A DNA stretch of 64,000 nucleotides from assembly GCF_030445035.2 (NCBI RefSeq), contig NC_080695.1, positions 54,391,954-54,455,953 on the forward strand, written 5' to 3'. A model generated the notes under the pieces. The model had not been told where the DNA came from. It did no database searches and was given only the letters and a program-made list of their open reading frames with translations. Source of the DNA: Dasypus novemcinctus. Its lineage: Eukaryota; Chordata; Mammalia; Cingulata; Dasypodidae. The translations under genes were made by a program, and so were the position numbers. How positions within the stretch are numbered: the first letter of the stretch is position 1; the number at the start of each line of letters is the position of its first letter. Shown here in pieces: positions 49,045 through 61,171 of this stretch.

Positions 49045-49240
49045 AATCGTTGCCATTTACCAAGTACTTCCTATGTGCCAAGATGATGCTCAGCACTTCA
49101 CAAAACCTATCTCATTGAGTCCTCACTACAAAACCTGATGAGGTAAGGACTATTATTGGGCCCATTCGACAGATGAGAAAACTGGGATTCAGAAAGGTTA
49201 ATTAAGCCAGAAATGTAGGCTGTCTGATACCAAAGCCCAC
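49045..49240 (-). mobile_element. MIR SINE
   Basis: CCATTTACCAAGTACTTCCT, GTCCTCACTACAAAACCTG and GACAGATGAGAAAACTGGGA fit the reverse MIR core. Confidence 0.75.
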
Positions 49241-49297
49241 AAGTGGTCTTCACAATGTATATCTGGCAGGGTTCCAGTTGGGAAGAGATAGATGGAA

Positions 49298-49588
49298 TTC
49301 TCAAAATGTTAATGGAGGGGAAGAAGTTGTGGCTCAAGCAATTGGGCTCCTGTCTACCATATGGGAGGCCCTGGGTTCGATTCTCTGGGCCTCCTGGTGA
49401 AGGGAAGCTGACCCCAATGTGGAGCGCTGATGGCCCACGCCACTGAGAGCTGGCACAGCAAGATGACACAACAAAGGGAGACAAACAGACACAGAAGAAT
49501 GTGCAGTGAATGGACACAGAGAGCAGACAGCGAGTGCAAGTGGCAAGAGAGGGGAATAAATAAATAAAAATAAATCTTTAAAAAATAA
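49298..49588 (+). mobile_element. Older DAS-related SINE
   Basis: The head is AAGAAGTTGTGGCTCAAGCA with GGGTTCGATTCTC. The body is shorter and lacks the repeated CAAGGAGTGC units. Candidate TSDs are AAGAGATAGATGGAA (49283-49297) and AAGAGATTGATGGAA (49589-49603). That leaves about 19 nt of extra 5' sequence before the head. Confidence 0.85.
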
Positions 49589-49717
49589 AAGAGATTGATG
49601 GAAGAGAGTTTAATAAAGAGGCTATTTCCAAAGGCAAAAGCAGGGTCAAGGAGATCAACAAAGGCTGACAAAGCACTCTGGGACTAGAAACAGTGGGAAG
49701 GCTACCACCCCTCTTCT

Positions 49718-49955
49718 TTTTTTTTTTTTTGTTTGTTTGTTTTGAGATACCAGGGGCTGGGGAATGAACCTGGGACCTCGTATGTGGGAAGCTGGTGCTC
49801 AACCACTGAGACACACTGGCTCCCCTGAGTTGGTTTTTATGTTTGTTTTTGCTTGTTGTTTGTTCCTGTTTTCCTGGGAAGGTACTGGGAACTGAACCCA
49901 GGACTTCCCGTGTGGGAAGCCGGTGCTCAACCGCTTGAGCCACATCCACTCCCTA
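49718..49955 (-). mobile_element. Dimeric tRNA-head SINE
   Basis: It has the same two monomers and AACCAACTCAGGGGA linker as 30437-30645, antisense. The TSD is TACCACCCCTCTTCT at 49703-49717 and 49956-49970. Confidence 0.95.
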
Positions 49956-51794
49956 TACCACCCCTCTTCTTGAAGGGGTAAGGGGAGAAAATGGTGCTAT
50001 GGGGAAAATTCAGAGAGATATGTTGCTGTAGAGGAATGCTCTCTGGAGTAGCCATAGTCAACCCACAGTCCAGCAGAGGGGCAGTGAAGGGAATAAACAC
50101 CCAGCCATCTCCTTCCCATCCCCCAATGTTGTGGGAAATTGGCTTACCTATTTGTTGCTTCCTGCTATTGTAGAAGATGTTGCAAGTTGCTTCCTGTAGC
50201 AAACAGCTGCTTGTAAGGTTTCAAATAAATATGATATGGAAACTAGGGTTGAGGCTCTCAGTTTCAGAAGCTGTGAAGCCCCCTGGTCTCATCTTTGTTT
50301 CTTTTCTTGTGTCTTTCTTTCTGTCCTTTTATTTCTTCAGTTCTGTGTCACCTTCCCTTCGTACAGACCTATTGCTGAGTTGGTCTCAGCACCCCAATCT
50401 CCTCTAAGTGCCTCCTATTAGCTGAACTCAACCAGAAACCAGAGGACAAGAGAGCCCAGTGACATCATGAGCTGTATCTGCAACCTCAGAAGGGTCTGCA
50501 GTGTTAACACTTTGGGGGCATCACCAAGTTGACCCCACCCCATAGATCAAGATCCCAACCAGGGCTCTGACCTGCCTTGGTTAGAAGTTTAATTGCCTTG
50601 AAGTTCAGTCTCTAAGAAGACAAAGTCCAGGGCTTGGTCTTTGACTTTCTCTGCCCTCCTGTCACAGGAGATGAGAATGTCTCTGTATGCAACTAAAGAG
50701 GTTCTCGGGCTTTCGCTCCTGGCGTAAATGCCTGTTACTTGCCCTCAGTTGCTTATTTCTTCCCATAGAGCATCAAAGTAGTTTATCAATACTCATCCAA
50801 TCTAATTATCCTTACAGACACTATTTTATCTTGTATGTCTCAAGACAAGATATCAGGCACTAGCCTGATAACCTCAGTCCTGCTAGTGCCTTCCCTCTCC
50901 TGGGACACTCTCCCAATTCACCCCATGAAAGTTCTGACAATTGAACACCACCTTATGCAGGGCTGTCCACGTTTCACCTGCCATCAGTGGTGGGGTCCTC
51001 ATTGCCAACCTGGTAGGGAGTGGCCCGGCTCCCAAGCCCCATCCTGTCATCTGTCCTCCCAGGCTGCTCCTGGTATCAACAGTCACAGGCTGAATTCCCT
51101 GGGAGCAGATGCTGAGACAGAGGTAGAGATAGGAATGCAAGATGTTCATTAGGGATTAATATCTGTGAAGGGAAGGAGAGGAAGGAGGATGGGACAGAGG
51201 AAGCAGTGGAACTGCGATGCAAGCCTGACAAATTCTCAGTCAACCAGGCAGGAAGATGTGGGGCAAATATTGGCCACCAGAGTATACTACATAGGGCTGA
51301 AGTTGCCAAGCCTTCGGACTCTCATGCACTCAGTCACTGCTGCAGGCTTCTCTGGAAAGGATGTGACTTTGGTTAAGGTAGCTAGCTCTCTGGTACTAAG
51401 GCAGACCCCGAAGGAGCTGGTGCCTGGAGGCTCTCTATTCTCTTCCTTGAGTGATGCATCTCTGGTTCAGGTCCCACCTCTGCCAATTTTTGGATGCTCT
51501 CATGTAAGTGGTTTAACCTCTCTGCGTTTCACTGCTCTACTGTATAAAATCAAGACATGGACCAATCCAGCTCTGACTGTGATCTATTAAACTGCTTTGG
51601 GAAATAAGGAGTTCTGCACAGCAAGATGAATTTTCCAGGAAATTTTCAAGCACTGCAACTATCTCTCTTTTTCTACTATAGATGGAAATCTTTCTAAATC
51701 CTGTCTCACATCTCCCTAAACACAGGATACTCAATAGAATTAGCCTCTTTTTTGATGACTCAGAATCACATGGGCTGCATCTACAAGTATTTTT

Positions 51795-52221
51795 TAAAAT
51801 TTCTCTCCCCTTCCCCCCCAGTCTCCCCAATCCACTCCCCCGCCCCCCCCCCGCCGTTGTCTGCTCTCTGTCCATTCGCTGTGTGTTCTTTTGTGACCGC
51901 TTCTAGTCTTATCAGCGGCACCAGGAATCTGTGTTTCTTTTTGTTGCGTCGTCTTGTTGTTTCAGCTCTCCGTGTGTGCGGCATCATTCCTGGGCAGGCT
52001 GCACTTTCTTTCGCACTGGGTGGCTGTCCTTGTGGGGCACACTCCTTGTATGTGGGGCTCCCCTACGCAGGGGACACCCCCGCGTGGCACGGCACTCCTC
52101 GTGTGCATCAGCACTGCGCGTGGGCCAGCTCCACACTGGTCAAGGAGGACCAGGGTTTGAACTGCGGACCTCCCATGTGGTAGGCGGATGCCCTATCCAT
52201 TGGGCCAAGTCTGCTTCCCTA
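51795..52221 (-). mobile_element. DAS-type SINE, long form
   Basis: Full length. Likely TSDs are TACAAGTATTTTT (51782-51794) and TTCAAGTATTTTT (52223-52235). It has a C-rich run near 51838-51853. Confidence 0.92.
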
Positions 52222-52439
52222 CTTCAAGTATTTTTGTCTCCTGTCATTATGTCTGGGTGTCACTGTGCCAGGCTCTGACAGCCCCCAGAACCCCTGACCT
52301 TTTCAAGCTTGTTGCTCTTGAGATGCTGAAGGTAAGAAGTCCAGGCAGACAAACCTGGGAGTGATACCAGACCAGGTGAGAAAAAGAGAGAGATGCACAG
52401 TAAGAGACTAGATGATAGGTGATAGATCAGTGATAAGAG

Positions 52440-52480
52440 ATAAAAAAGGATGGATGGATGGATGGAGATGATAGATATTG
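52440..52480. repeat. Short (GGAT)n / (GATA) microsatellite
   Basis: GGATGGATGGATGGATGGAG is followed by a GATA-type stretch and a G-run. Confidence 0.9.
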
Positions 52481-52534
52481 TTGGGGGGGGTGTAGGCTGA
52501 TCATTGTAAATAAAGCATGGGATCTCACTGTGTG

Positions 52535-52715
52535 AATGTACCAAAACATACTTAACCTTTTTCCTATTGTTAGTCTTTTAAGTTATATCTAGTTTTTTAC
52601 TATCACAAATAACGGAATGATAAGATCTCTGTACACATGTTCAATTCTTTTCTCAGGATAAATTTCTAGAAATGAAATAGCTAGTCAAAGGGTATGCATG
52701 TTTTTTAAATAGAAT
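52535..52715 (-). mobile_element. L1-like 3' end fragment
   Basis: CTAGTTTTTTACTATCACAA, GATAAATTTCTAGAAATGAA and GTCAAAGGGTATGCATG are antisense L1 3' UTR text. Confidence 0.55.
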
Positions 52716-52740
52716 TTTTTCATTATTAAAAAAACGTATG

Positions 52741-53153
52741 GGGAAACGGATGTGGCTCAACCAATTGGGCTTCCGTCTGCCATGTGGGAGGTCCAGGGCT
52801 CAATGCCTGGGGCCTCCTGGTGAGGGCAAGCTGGCCCATGTGGGGTGCTGGCCCATGCTGGAATGCCACCCCATGCAGGAGTGCCCCCCCCCGTGTGGGA
52901 ATGCTGCCCAGAGTGGGAAAGCTGCCCTGCACAGGAGTTCCAGCCAATGCTGAGAACTGGCGCAGCAACGCGACACAACAGGAGACAAAGAGGAGAGAAA
53001 ATAAGAAGGTATAGCGGAACAGGGAGTTGAGGTGACACAAGAGAGTAATCATCTCTCTTCCACTCCGGAAGTTCCCAAGCTCGGTTCCCGGGTCGGGGGG
53101 GAGGGGAGGGGAAGCAGAAGAAATAAATAAAAATAAATCTTTTTAAAAAAACC
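52741..53153 (+). mobile_element. Divergent DAS-related SINE with rearranged body
   Basis: The head is GGGAAACGGATGTGGCTCAA. The body contains several imperfect units around GCTGGCCCATG / GGAATGC, and a 3' segment (GGAAGTTCCCAAGCTCGGTT) not seen in the other copies. The usual GCAGAAGAAATAAATAAAAA tail follows. Direct repeats CGTATG / TGTATG flank it weakly. Confidence 0.82.
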
Positions 53154-53535
53154 AATGTATGTGAACTACTATATATATATATAAATGTGTCTATCTGTAG
53201 ATATACATGTAGATACCATATGACTCTATATAGATACATAGATCACCCATAATCCTACTGGCCAGAGTTAATCACTATTGACCTTTTAAGTGTGGACTCT
53301 TCTGGGCATGTGGGCTGTCCCTGCCACAAGAGTGCACCCTGACATCTCCCTATCACTGGGAGCATTATTGACTAAGGGCTCCAGCTTTGGTGCTTTGAAA
53401 TCCATCACTTCAGCCCTCCCTCCCACAGGCTCCTCCCAGGAAATGGCTGAGTAAGGCAGGAACACTGAGGCAAATCTGTTCCTGGGAGACATGAGATTCC
53501 CCTGTTGATGGACTTTAGCTTAAAGACACCCTTTG

Positions 53536-53892
53536 GGGAAGCGGACTTGGCCCAGTGGTTAGGGTGTACGTCTACCACACGGGAGGTTCGTGGTTCAGAC
53601 CCCGGGCCTCCTTGACCCGTGTGGAGCTGGCCCATGCGCAGTGCTGATGCGCGCAAGGAGTGCACCCCGTAAGGAGAGCTGCCCAGCGCGAAAGGAAGTG
53701 CAGCCTGCCCAGGAATGGCGCCGCACACACGGAGAGCTGACACAACAAGATGATGCAACAAAAAGAGACACAGATTCCCGTGCCGCTGACAACAGAAGCG
53801 GTCACAGAATAACACACAGCAAATGGACACAAAGAGCACACAACTGGGGGAAGTGGGGAGAGAAATAAATAAAAAATAAATCTTAAAAAAAA
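53536..53892 (+). mobile_element. DAS-type SINE, long form, internal deletion
   Basis: The body jumps from the first GCGCAAGGAGTGC directly to CACCCCGTAAGG, which fits loss between two direct repeats of that unit. The TSD is AAAGACACCCTTTG (53522-53535) and AAAGACACCTTTTG (53893-53906). Confidence 0.94.
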
Positions 53893-54319
53893 AAAGACAC
53901 CTTTTGCTCAACTTTCCTTAGCCTGCAGGACAGTCCGGGATGCACCCAGCCAAACTTCTGTCCTTCTGCTCTTCACTGCGGGTCAGAATCGTTTCACAGT
54001 CTGCCAGTCCCCTAGCCTTCCCAGCCCCCTCCACCATTTCCATTCACGTGGGCATTTTCTCTAGTAAAAGTGTTGCCTGTTTAATGCTATCTTGGTGCCA
54101 GCTTCTTAGAGGACCCAGATTAGCATGTACCCCTACACTATAGTTACACTACCCTCCCAAAAGTCTGTACTAATTTACACTGCAATTTGCAATATATGAG
54201 AGCTCCTTTTCACCTGACCTTTTGCCAGTACATTGGTCTCCACTCTCAAATTGTGCCCCAATGAGCAGGGACAGTCCTCAGGTGGCATTCTGTAACAAAA
54301 ACATCATCAAAACTATTTT

Positions 54320-54720
54320 CCTTGCTAGTGACAGAAAACCCAATCCAAACTGCCCTAAGCACAAAAGGACTTTCATTTACTCATGGAGCTGTAAACTCCA
54401 GAGGTACACTAGCTTCAGGCTCAGCTTGATCCAGGGGCTTAAATGATGTTGCCAAAGACATCAGTTTCTCTGCTTTGCTTCCATGGTATTGACTTCATCC
54501 TCAAGCTCCAGTCTCCCCACTTAGGGAAGCAAAAATGGCTGGCGAAATCCCAGATCTCATACCCTTCAAGAGCAGGAGGGATGTCTCATTCCCAGAATCC
54601 CTAGGAATTACCTCTTTTCTCATTGGCTGTATTGGGTTACTAGTCCAACCAATCACTGCAACCAGGAGAATAGAAACATCCTATTGCTTAAGCCAATCAG
54701 AGACCAGGACTGGTGCTTGC
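54320..54720 (+). repeat. Old interspersed repeat family R3, copy 2
   Basis: AACCCAATCCAAACTGCCCT, TTCAGGCTCAGCTTGATCCA and CCAACCAATCACTGCAACCA occur in the same order as in 43650-43880, with a longer 3' part. Confidence 0.5.
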
Positions 54721-54837
54721 ATACTGCCATCTAAATCTTAGGGCTTTGGATTAAAGATGCTATTTGACCAGAGGAAAGCTAATGATAGCCATGTTGAAAA
54801 CAAACAAAACATCTCTATTACAAGAAGGTAATGAGGG

Positions 54838-55447
54838 AACAGATGTGGCTCAAGTAGTTGGGCACCCATCTCCAAAGCAGATGTGGCTCAAGCAGTTGGG
54901 TGTCCATCTACCACAAGGGAGGTCCCAGGTTCAGTTCCCTGTGCCTCTTAAAGAAGACAAGCAAGACAGCAAACTGACACGATGGGCTAGTGTGGCGAGC
55001 TGACTCAACAAGAATACACAGTGAGATGACTCCACAAAGAGACACAAGGAAACACATTGAGAAACACAACAAGCAGAGAATGAAGGTGGCTCAAGTGATT
55101 TGGCACCTCCCTCCCACATGGGAAGTCTCAGGTTCGGTTCCTGATGCCTCCTAAAAAGAAGATGAGCACAAAGAAAGCAGATAGCAAGCATAAACAATGG
55201 GGGGCAAGGGGGACAAGAAATAAATCTTTAAAAAAAGAAGAAGATGAGCAGGCATTGCAGCCAACAGATGACTCAACAAACAGGGAGCAGATGTGACTTA
55301 AGCAGTTGGGCAATCACCTCCCACATGAGAGGTCCTGGGTCCAGTTCCCAGTGTCTCTTAAGGAAGACGAGAAGACACAGCCAGCAGACAACGAGCAGAC
55401 AGACAAGGGAGCCATCTGGGGTGGGGGAGGAATGAAAAAAATTTTTT
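54838..55447 (+). mobile_element. Nested cluster of older DAS-related SINEs
   Basis: At least four heads of the GATGTGGCTCAAGCAGTTGGG type lie in the same orientation at about 54843, 54880, 55080 and 55288. Interleaved bodies contain GACTCAACAAG and ACAAGCAGAG. One internal tail (GAAATAAATCTTTAAAAAAA) ends near 55237, and a final tail is at 55430-55450. The order of insertions cannot be resolved by eye. Confidence 0.8.
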
Positions 55448-55559
55448 TAAGAACTTTCATTGGGGATCCCAACTTGTAGCCTGCCCTATAGAATTCAGAT
55501 TTGCTAATCCCCACAGTTAAGTGATCCAATCCTATAATAAATCTCTATTTTAAAAAGCA

Positions 55560-55830
55560 ACCTATAGTTAACAGCAAGACTGTAATATTCTTGCATCAGT
55601 GCCAAAGATACGCAGTGTTAGTAATAGGCAGATATGGAAAAAATATGCCAAATGTATGCTGTGGACCATAGTTAGGGTAATAGTCTGATGGTATTCTCTC
55701 ATAGTCATTAACAAAGATTTCACCATGGTGTGGTGTGTTGGTGAAGGAGTGTTGAATGGGAATTCCACACCTGTGCATGAGTGTTTTGTAAGTTCACAAC
55801 TTCTGTAAACAATATATATATTTTTTTAAA
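55560..55830 (+). mobile_element. LINE-1 3' end fragment
   Basis: GACCATAGTTAGGGTAATAG and GTAAGTTCACAACTTCTGTA are followed by an AT/A-rich tail. It resembles the L1 3' ends at 34840-35050 and 58545-58865. Confidence 0.6.
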
Positions 55831-56094
55831 AAAAGAATCACCAGGTATATTAACTGTTAAGATAAACACATTATAGTTAAGGGGTTCACCCAATTGGAAG
55901 GCTAATAAAAAAAAATAAAGTCAGACCTCAGTTATTTTTAAGCAAAGGCCAGTGCCAATAGCGCAGCCTCTGTCTTTTTCAGGAGCCCCCCACCCCACTG
56001 ACTGGAATTCTTTTAAAGGGGCCAGGTCTCTACCTCTCCTGAGCCTCATAAATATGTCATGTTAACAAAAGCTTACCAGGGCTTGCTTTCTTTT

Positions 56095-56430
56095 TTCCCT
56101 TAAACAGTTTTATTTTGAGATAATTTCAAGCTCACAAGTTAGTTCCAAAAATAATACCAAACCCATACAGAGAACTCAACATACCCCCCGCCAGATACCA
56201 AGATCTACTCATTTTAACATCTTGCTGCATTTGCCATACGATTCTGTCTATCCTTTCATCAACCCATCTACCTACCTATCTATGTATTTTCTGAACATTT
56301 CGGAGTAGGTTGTATATATCATGCTCCTTGAACACATACTTCCATGTACATTTTCTAAGAACGAGGACATTCACGTATGTAACCACCTTAAGTACAATTA
56401 TCAGGTTGAAGAAATTTTAAAAATATTGAA
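56095..56430. repeat. Old LINE-like repeat
   Basis: AACAGTTTTATTTTGAGATA, AATTTCAAGCTCACAAGTTA and CATACAGAGAACTCAACATA suggest a LINE 3' region. The family is uncertain. Confidence 0.4.
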
Positions 56431-56639
56431 CGCGTCATACATTTGCATGTCATCCTTGCACAGGGACCTTCTCCATCTCCTTCCAGTTTTAGGTTATGTG
56501 CTGCCGAAGCAAGCAACCAAGGCTTTCTCTTCCAACTGGGATTAGCTGCACAGCACTTCTTTCAAGCAGCTATTGAGTGTCCCGGACTTTACCCACGGAA
56601 GTCTATTTAATCCTTGCAACACTCCCCAACGCAAGCTCT

Positions 56640-56875
56640 GCCCAGCATAGAGGTGAGAAGCACGGGCTCCGGAGTCAGACTCGTGGCTCAGATCCAACCG
56701 CACTACTTGGACGAGGCACTCCCCCTCTCCAGGCTGTCCTCTGGGGATGCTAATGAGAATGCTAATATGTCTCTATGGCTGTGAAGATGAAGTGAGATAA
56801 TCCGTGGAAAATGCTAACACTGGGGCTGGCACAAAAAAGACACTCAGTAAGCATTAGCTCATATTTTTATAGACG
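56640..56875 (+). mobile_element. MIR SINE
   Basis: GCACGGGCTCCGGAGTCAGA, GCTAACACTGGGGCTGGCAC and ACACTCAGTAAGCATTAGCT fit the forward MIR consensus. Confidence 0.75.
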
Positions 56876-57079
56876 CTGATGTGGCCTCCTGCTTTACTGA
56901 GGACAAGAAAGAGGAGGCAGCCCATTCGGTATTCAAACAGGGTGACTTTGACCCCTCCTCCAGAGTACTTGAGAATAGCTTTCCAACCAAGATCCTTCCT
57001 TCTGTCATATCCCATGAGCCCTTGAGAGTGTTCATGCCAGTTAATTATCTCCTCAAAGAAAGAAACCTGCCAACTGGTG

Positions 57080-57480
57080 TATCCACACAATGAAGTATTA
57101 TTCAGCCATAAAAAGGAAAAAAGTTCTGACACATGCTACAACATAGATGACCCTTGGAAACATTACGCCAACTAAAATAAGCTGAACACAAAAGGACAAA
57201 ATATTGTGATTCCACTTATATGAGATATCTAGAATAAACAAATTCATAGACATAGAAAGCAGATTACAGGAGGGGGGATGGGGGGCTATTCCTCAATGAG
57301 TGCAGAGCTTCTGTTTGGGGTGATGAAAAAGATTTGGCAATGGATGGGGGTGATGGAAGCACAACACTGTGAATGTAATTAACACTGCTGAATTGTATAT
57401 TTGAATGTGGCTAAAATGGGAAATGTTATGTTGTATATATCTTACCAATTTTTTTTTAAATTTTAACTTAAAAAAAGAAA
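57080..57480 (+). mobile_element. LINE-1 3' UTR
   Basis: AATGAAGTATTATTCAGCCA, CATAGATGACCCTTGGAAAC, TGATTCCACTTATATGAGAT and GAATTGTATATTTGAATG occur in order, ending in a T/A-rich tail. Confidence 0.9.
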
Positions 57481-58207
57481 AAGACAATATTTATTTGAAT
57501 ATAAACACCTGTACCTAAAATGGAAACATATTTTTCTTGTTTTACTAGAAAAATAATTTATTCTTCGATGTCTCCAAAAAAGGTTAAAATGGCAAATTTT
57601 ATGTTATATATATATAACCACTATAAAAAAAGATGTCCCAAGTAATGGCAACGCTGACCCCTCACTGACATTCCAACACGCTTTCCCAAGGTGGAAAAGA
57701 AGGGCAGGGGCAGGTCAGAGTCCCCAATCAGGATACCACGTGTAACTCTGACATCTCCAAAAGAATGTGTGACAAATGTGCTGATCTTCCATCATCTCTG
57801 GCATGGGGAGAGAAGGGACAAACAAGATTGAGAACTGACGTCCTAAAATAAACTGGAAGTTAAGTAAACCATGGCCCGTTTGTTCGATGGAATGCTATGT
57901 AGTCTCTCTATGTTCAGATACAAGACACATCTAAGGCATATTATTGAGTGATAAAGTTTGAGGAAAAATACGTAGACAATTATATCATTTGTATCCAAAA
58001 AAACCCCAGTGAATTACACTTCACATTTCTAGAGACACGTGTATTTGTAAATGGAAAGCAAAAGGTCTGGAAAGATAACACAGCAAACTGGTAATAGTGG
58101 AGATGTGGGTGATGGTCCAGGACAATTTTGATTTTACCTGTCATGTTTGATTTTTTGTCAATGATCATATATTCATGTGTTACATGCATAGTTAAAAATA
58201 CATAGCT

Positions 58208-58524
58208 AGGGAAGCATCTGTGGCTCAATCAGTTGGGCTCCCGTCCACCATATGGGAGGCCCTGGGTTCGCGTCCCGGGGCCTCCTTGTGAAGGCAGGCT
58301 CGCCCACACGCTGCAGAGAGCCGCTGGCCCGGGCGCCTCAGAGTGCCGCTAGCCCGCAAGCACCACAGGGTGCTGCTGGCCTGCAAGGGCCACAGAGAGC
58401 CGACTCAGCAAGGTGACGCAACAAGAAAGGGAGACAAGCAAAAACACAGAAGAGCACGCAGCAAATGGACACAGAGAGCAGACAACAAGCAAGCCACAAG
58501 GCGGGGAGTAAAACAAATTTTTTT
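58208..58524 (+). mobile_element. Older DAS-related SINE with internal tandem units
   Basis: The head is GGGAAGCATCTGTGGCTCAA with GGGTTCGCGTCCC. The body has about three 25-27-bp units of the form (A/G)(G/A)(A/T)GC(C/T)GCT(G/A)GCC. The TSD is AAATACATAGCTA, before 58208 and at 58525-58537. Confidence 0.92.
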
Positions 58525-58544
58525 AAATACATAGCTATTTGAGG

Positions 58545-58865
58545 GTGATGGAGGTAAAACTTTGTGAACCACTGAATTGTATATTTGAAAAGGGGTAAAG
58601 AGAGAAATTTTAGATTGTCTATAAATTACTTAAACATCAAAAAAAATCCATAGAACTGTTCAACACAAAGAGTGAACCCTAACATAAACAGTGGGCTAAA
58701 ATTAATAGCATAATTATAATAATATTGTTTCACCAATTTTAACCAAAATGCTACACCAATGTAAAATGTTAATAATAGGGAAAACTATGTATGTGTGAGG
58801 GAGGGGCAGTATATGGAAACTGTATTTATATTTTCTGTAAACCTACAACTGTTTTAATACAAAAA
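58545..58865 (+). mobile_element. LINE-1 3' end fragments
   Basis: GTGAACCACTGAATTGTATA and TTTCTGTAAACCTACAACTG mark two L1 3' ends, one after the other. Confidence 0.65.
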
Positions 58866-58886
58866 AATACATGGCTACTTTTTTAA

Positions 58887-59288
58887 AGGATTTATTTATT
58901 TATTTCTCTCCCCCCTGGGTTGTCTGCTCTCTGTGTCTATTCACTGTGTGTTCTTCTGTGTCTGCTTGTCTTCTCTTTAGGCAACACTGGGAACCAATCC
59001 TGGGACCTTGCAGAGTGGGAGAGAGGAGCTCAATCTCTTACACCACCTCAGCTCCCTGGTCTGCTGTGTCTCTTACTGTCTCTCCTCTGTGTCTCTTATT
59101 TGTTGTTGTTGCATCATCTTGCTGCACCAGCTCTCCACGAGGGCCAGCTATCCACTTGGTCTAGCCTGCCGTGAGGGTCACCACTCCGCATGGGCCAGCT
59201 TGCCTTCACTAGGAGGCCCCGGGAATTGAACCCTGGACCTCCCATATGGTAGACGGGAGCCCAATCGCTTGAGCCACATCTGCTTCCC
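58887..59288 (-). mobile_element. Older DAS-related SINE, probably with a second element inside
   Basis: The head is at the right (GAAGCAGATGTGGCTCAAGC on the minus strand). A second head-like segment sits inside near 58980-59055. The TSD is close to GGCTACTTTTTTAAA / AGCTACTTTTAAAA. Confidence 0.85.
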
Positions 59289-60392
59289 AAAGCTACTTTT
59301 AAAATAATAAATTTCAGCACAGTCCTTTTATAGTTTCCAGGTTTGACTTGCTTAGGGACCCAGAACCAGCTGGCAGCAATTGAGACAAAACAGTGACACG
59401 TTTAATATATGTATTGTCTGTCTAAATGCTTTCAAGAAGGTAATACCAATTTACACCCCAATCTATGCAAAGATGAGTTGGCAGAAATGGAAAAACAGTA
59501 ACATTCATTGCACTGCTTTTAATCAATATTTCTTTGATTACCACTGAAGTTGAGCATTTGTTCCTAGCCTTCTTGGTCATCTTCTTGAATTGAGGACTGC
59601 CAGCCTTTCCACTGCACCCTTAGGCTGGGAAATGTCCACCTCCCACAGTCCAGGGACCATTTAATTAGCACCTGCCCCTCATGGAAACAAACAACAACCA
59701 GGCAGCTAGTGAACTTCCCCTTACAAGAACCTATACTTTTCCCCACGCCCGCCCATCGAGTTGTTGCTATTTGCCTTACAATAGGAAGATTCCACCAGTA
59801 GCACCGGCCTGTCAAAACCAGGCCTTCTGGGGAGCACTGGCCCGTAATAATGATACCATATACCAACAGGGGCGAATCCACAGCTGCGCTCCAAGCAAGG
59901 GTGATGAAAAGAGATGGGCAGAAGCCTGCGGGAGCGCTCAGGGGTTCCACGTGCCTCGCTCTCCTCTACGTGGGCCCAGGCAGCTTGATGTCCACCAGCA
60001 CCTCCTAGCGGAGCCCCACTGGGCAGCACCCACTACCGCTGGCATTAACTCACTATCTTTCACCCACGCAGGCCAGCCCCTGGCCTGTGCCCTCCCCATA
60101 CAGGGGTCTCATGGAGAAAGATGTTTTGCAAAAAGGAGCTCATGGTATAACAGCACAGTGGCAGGGAAAAGCCCCTAGGCATCAGGATTCCTTTTAGGAA
60201 GTCTTTGTTTGGGAGAACATTTGGTAAAACACTTAGGGGTCAGGGCAGCCTAGGTAACAGAAGAGCTAACCAGAAAGCTCTACATTCAAAATGAACAGGA
60301 ATTTGGGAGGGAAGCAAAGCGAGAAGCCAGATCACTAGGATTTCTGTTATATGTGTCAAAGTATAATTTCAAAAGGTTAAAAACATCACTCT

Positions 60393-60575
60393 CTTAGTGT
60401 GTCAGGCTGCCATGACAAATACCCAGACAGCAGGTTGGCTTAACAACAAGCATTTATTGGCTCACGGTTTTGCAGCTAGAAGGTGAAAATCAAGGTATCA
60501 GCACGGGTTGCTTTCTTCCAGAGTCTGTAGTGCTCTGGTGCTGGCTGCCAACAATCTCTGGGGAGTTAGACATGT
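60393..60575. repeat. Interspersed repeat family R1, copy 3 (partial)
   Basis: TGTCAGGCTGCCATGACAAA, TTTATTGGCTCACGGTTTTG and GGTTGCTTTCTTCCAGAG. It is interrupted on the right by the hAT remnant at 60575. Confidence 0.6.
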
Positions 60576-60925
60576 AGGACAGGAATCAACAAACCTGGCA
60601 CATAGGTCAAATTCAGTCTGCTGCCTGCTTTTGCATGGCCTGGGAGCAAAGAATATTTCTTACATTTTTAAATGGTTGAACAAAGAAAGAACAATAACAA
60701 TAACAATTTACATGATATGAAAATTATATAAGATTCAAATTTCAACGTCCGTAAATAAATTTCATTGGAGCACAGATGCACTTGTCCATTAATGTATTAT
60801 CTGTGGCTGTTTTCCTGCTACAACAGCAGAGCTGACTAGTTTCAACAGAGACCGTGCAGCTCACAAAGCCTGAAATATTTATTATCTGACCTTTTACAGA
60901 AAAAGTTTACCAACCACTGGTCTAG
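60575..60925. mobile_element. hAT-Charlie-type DNA transposon remnant
   Basis: CAACAAACCTGGCACATAGG at the left, AAATTTCATTGGAGCACAGA and GCTACAACAGCAGAGCTGA inside, and AAGTTTACCAACCACTGGTC at the right. Confidence 0.85.
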
Positions 60926-61171
60926 ATAATAACATAACAATAATCCTTGAGGTTATCTTTTCTGTGGGACAGAAATCCATCGCATCTCCGCAGGATAAAA
61001 ATCCTTTGCAAATGATCAATTTTCTAACATCTGACTTTGTGGAATCTGAGGCCTAATCAAGAACAAAGTCAAATAAAGTAACACGCCCTAAAGAATCAGG
61101 TAGTCTTAAAACAGTGTTCAAATTTGATTTTGAAAAGGTACATAGCAATTTTTAAAAATTATTTCATATTG

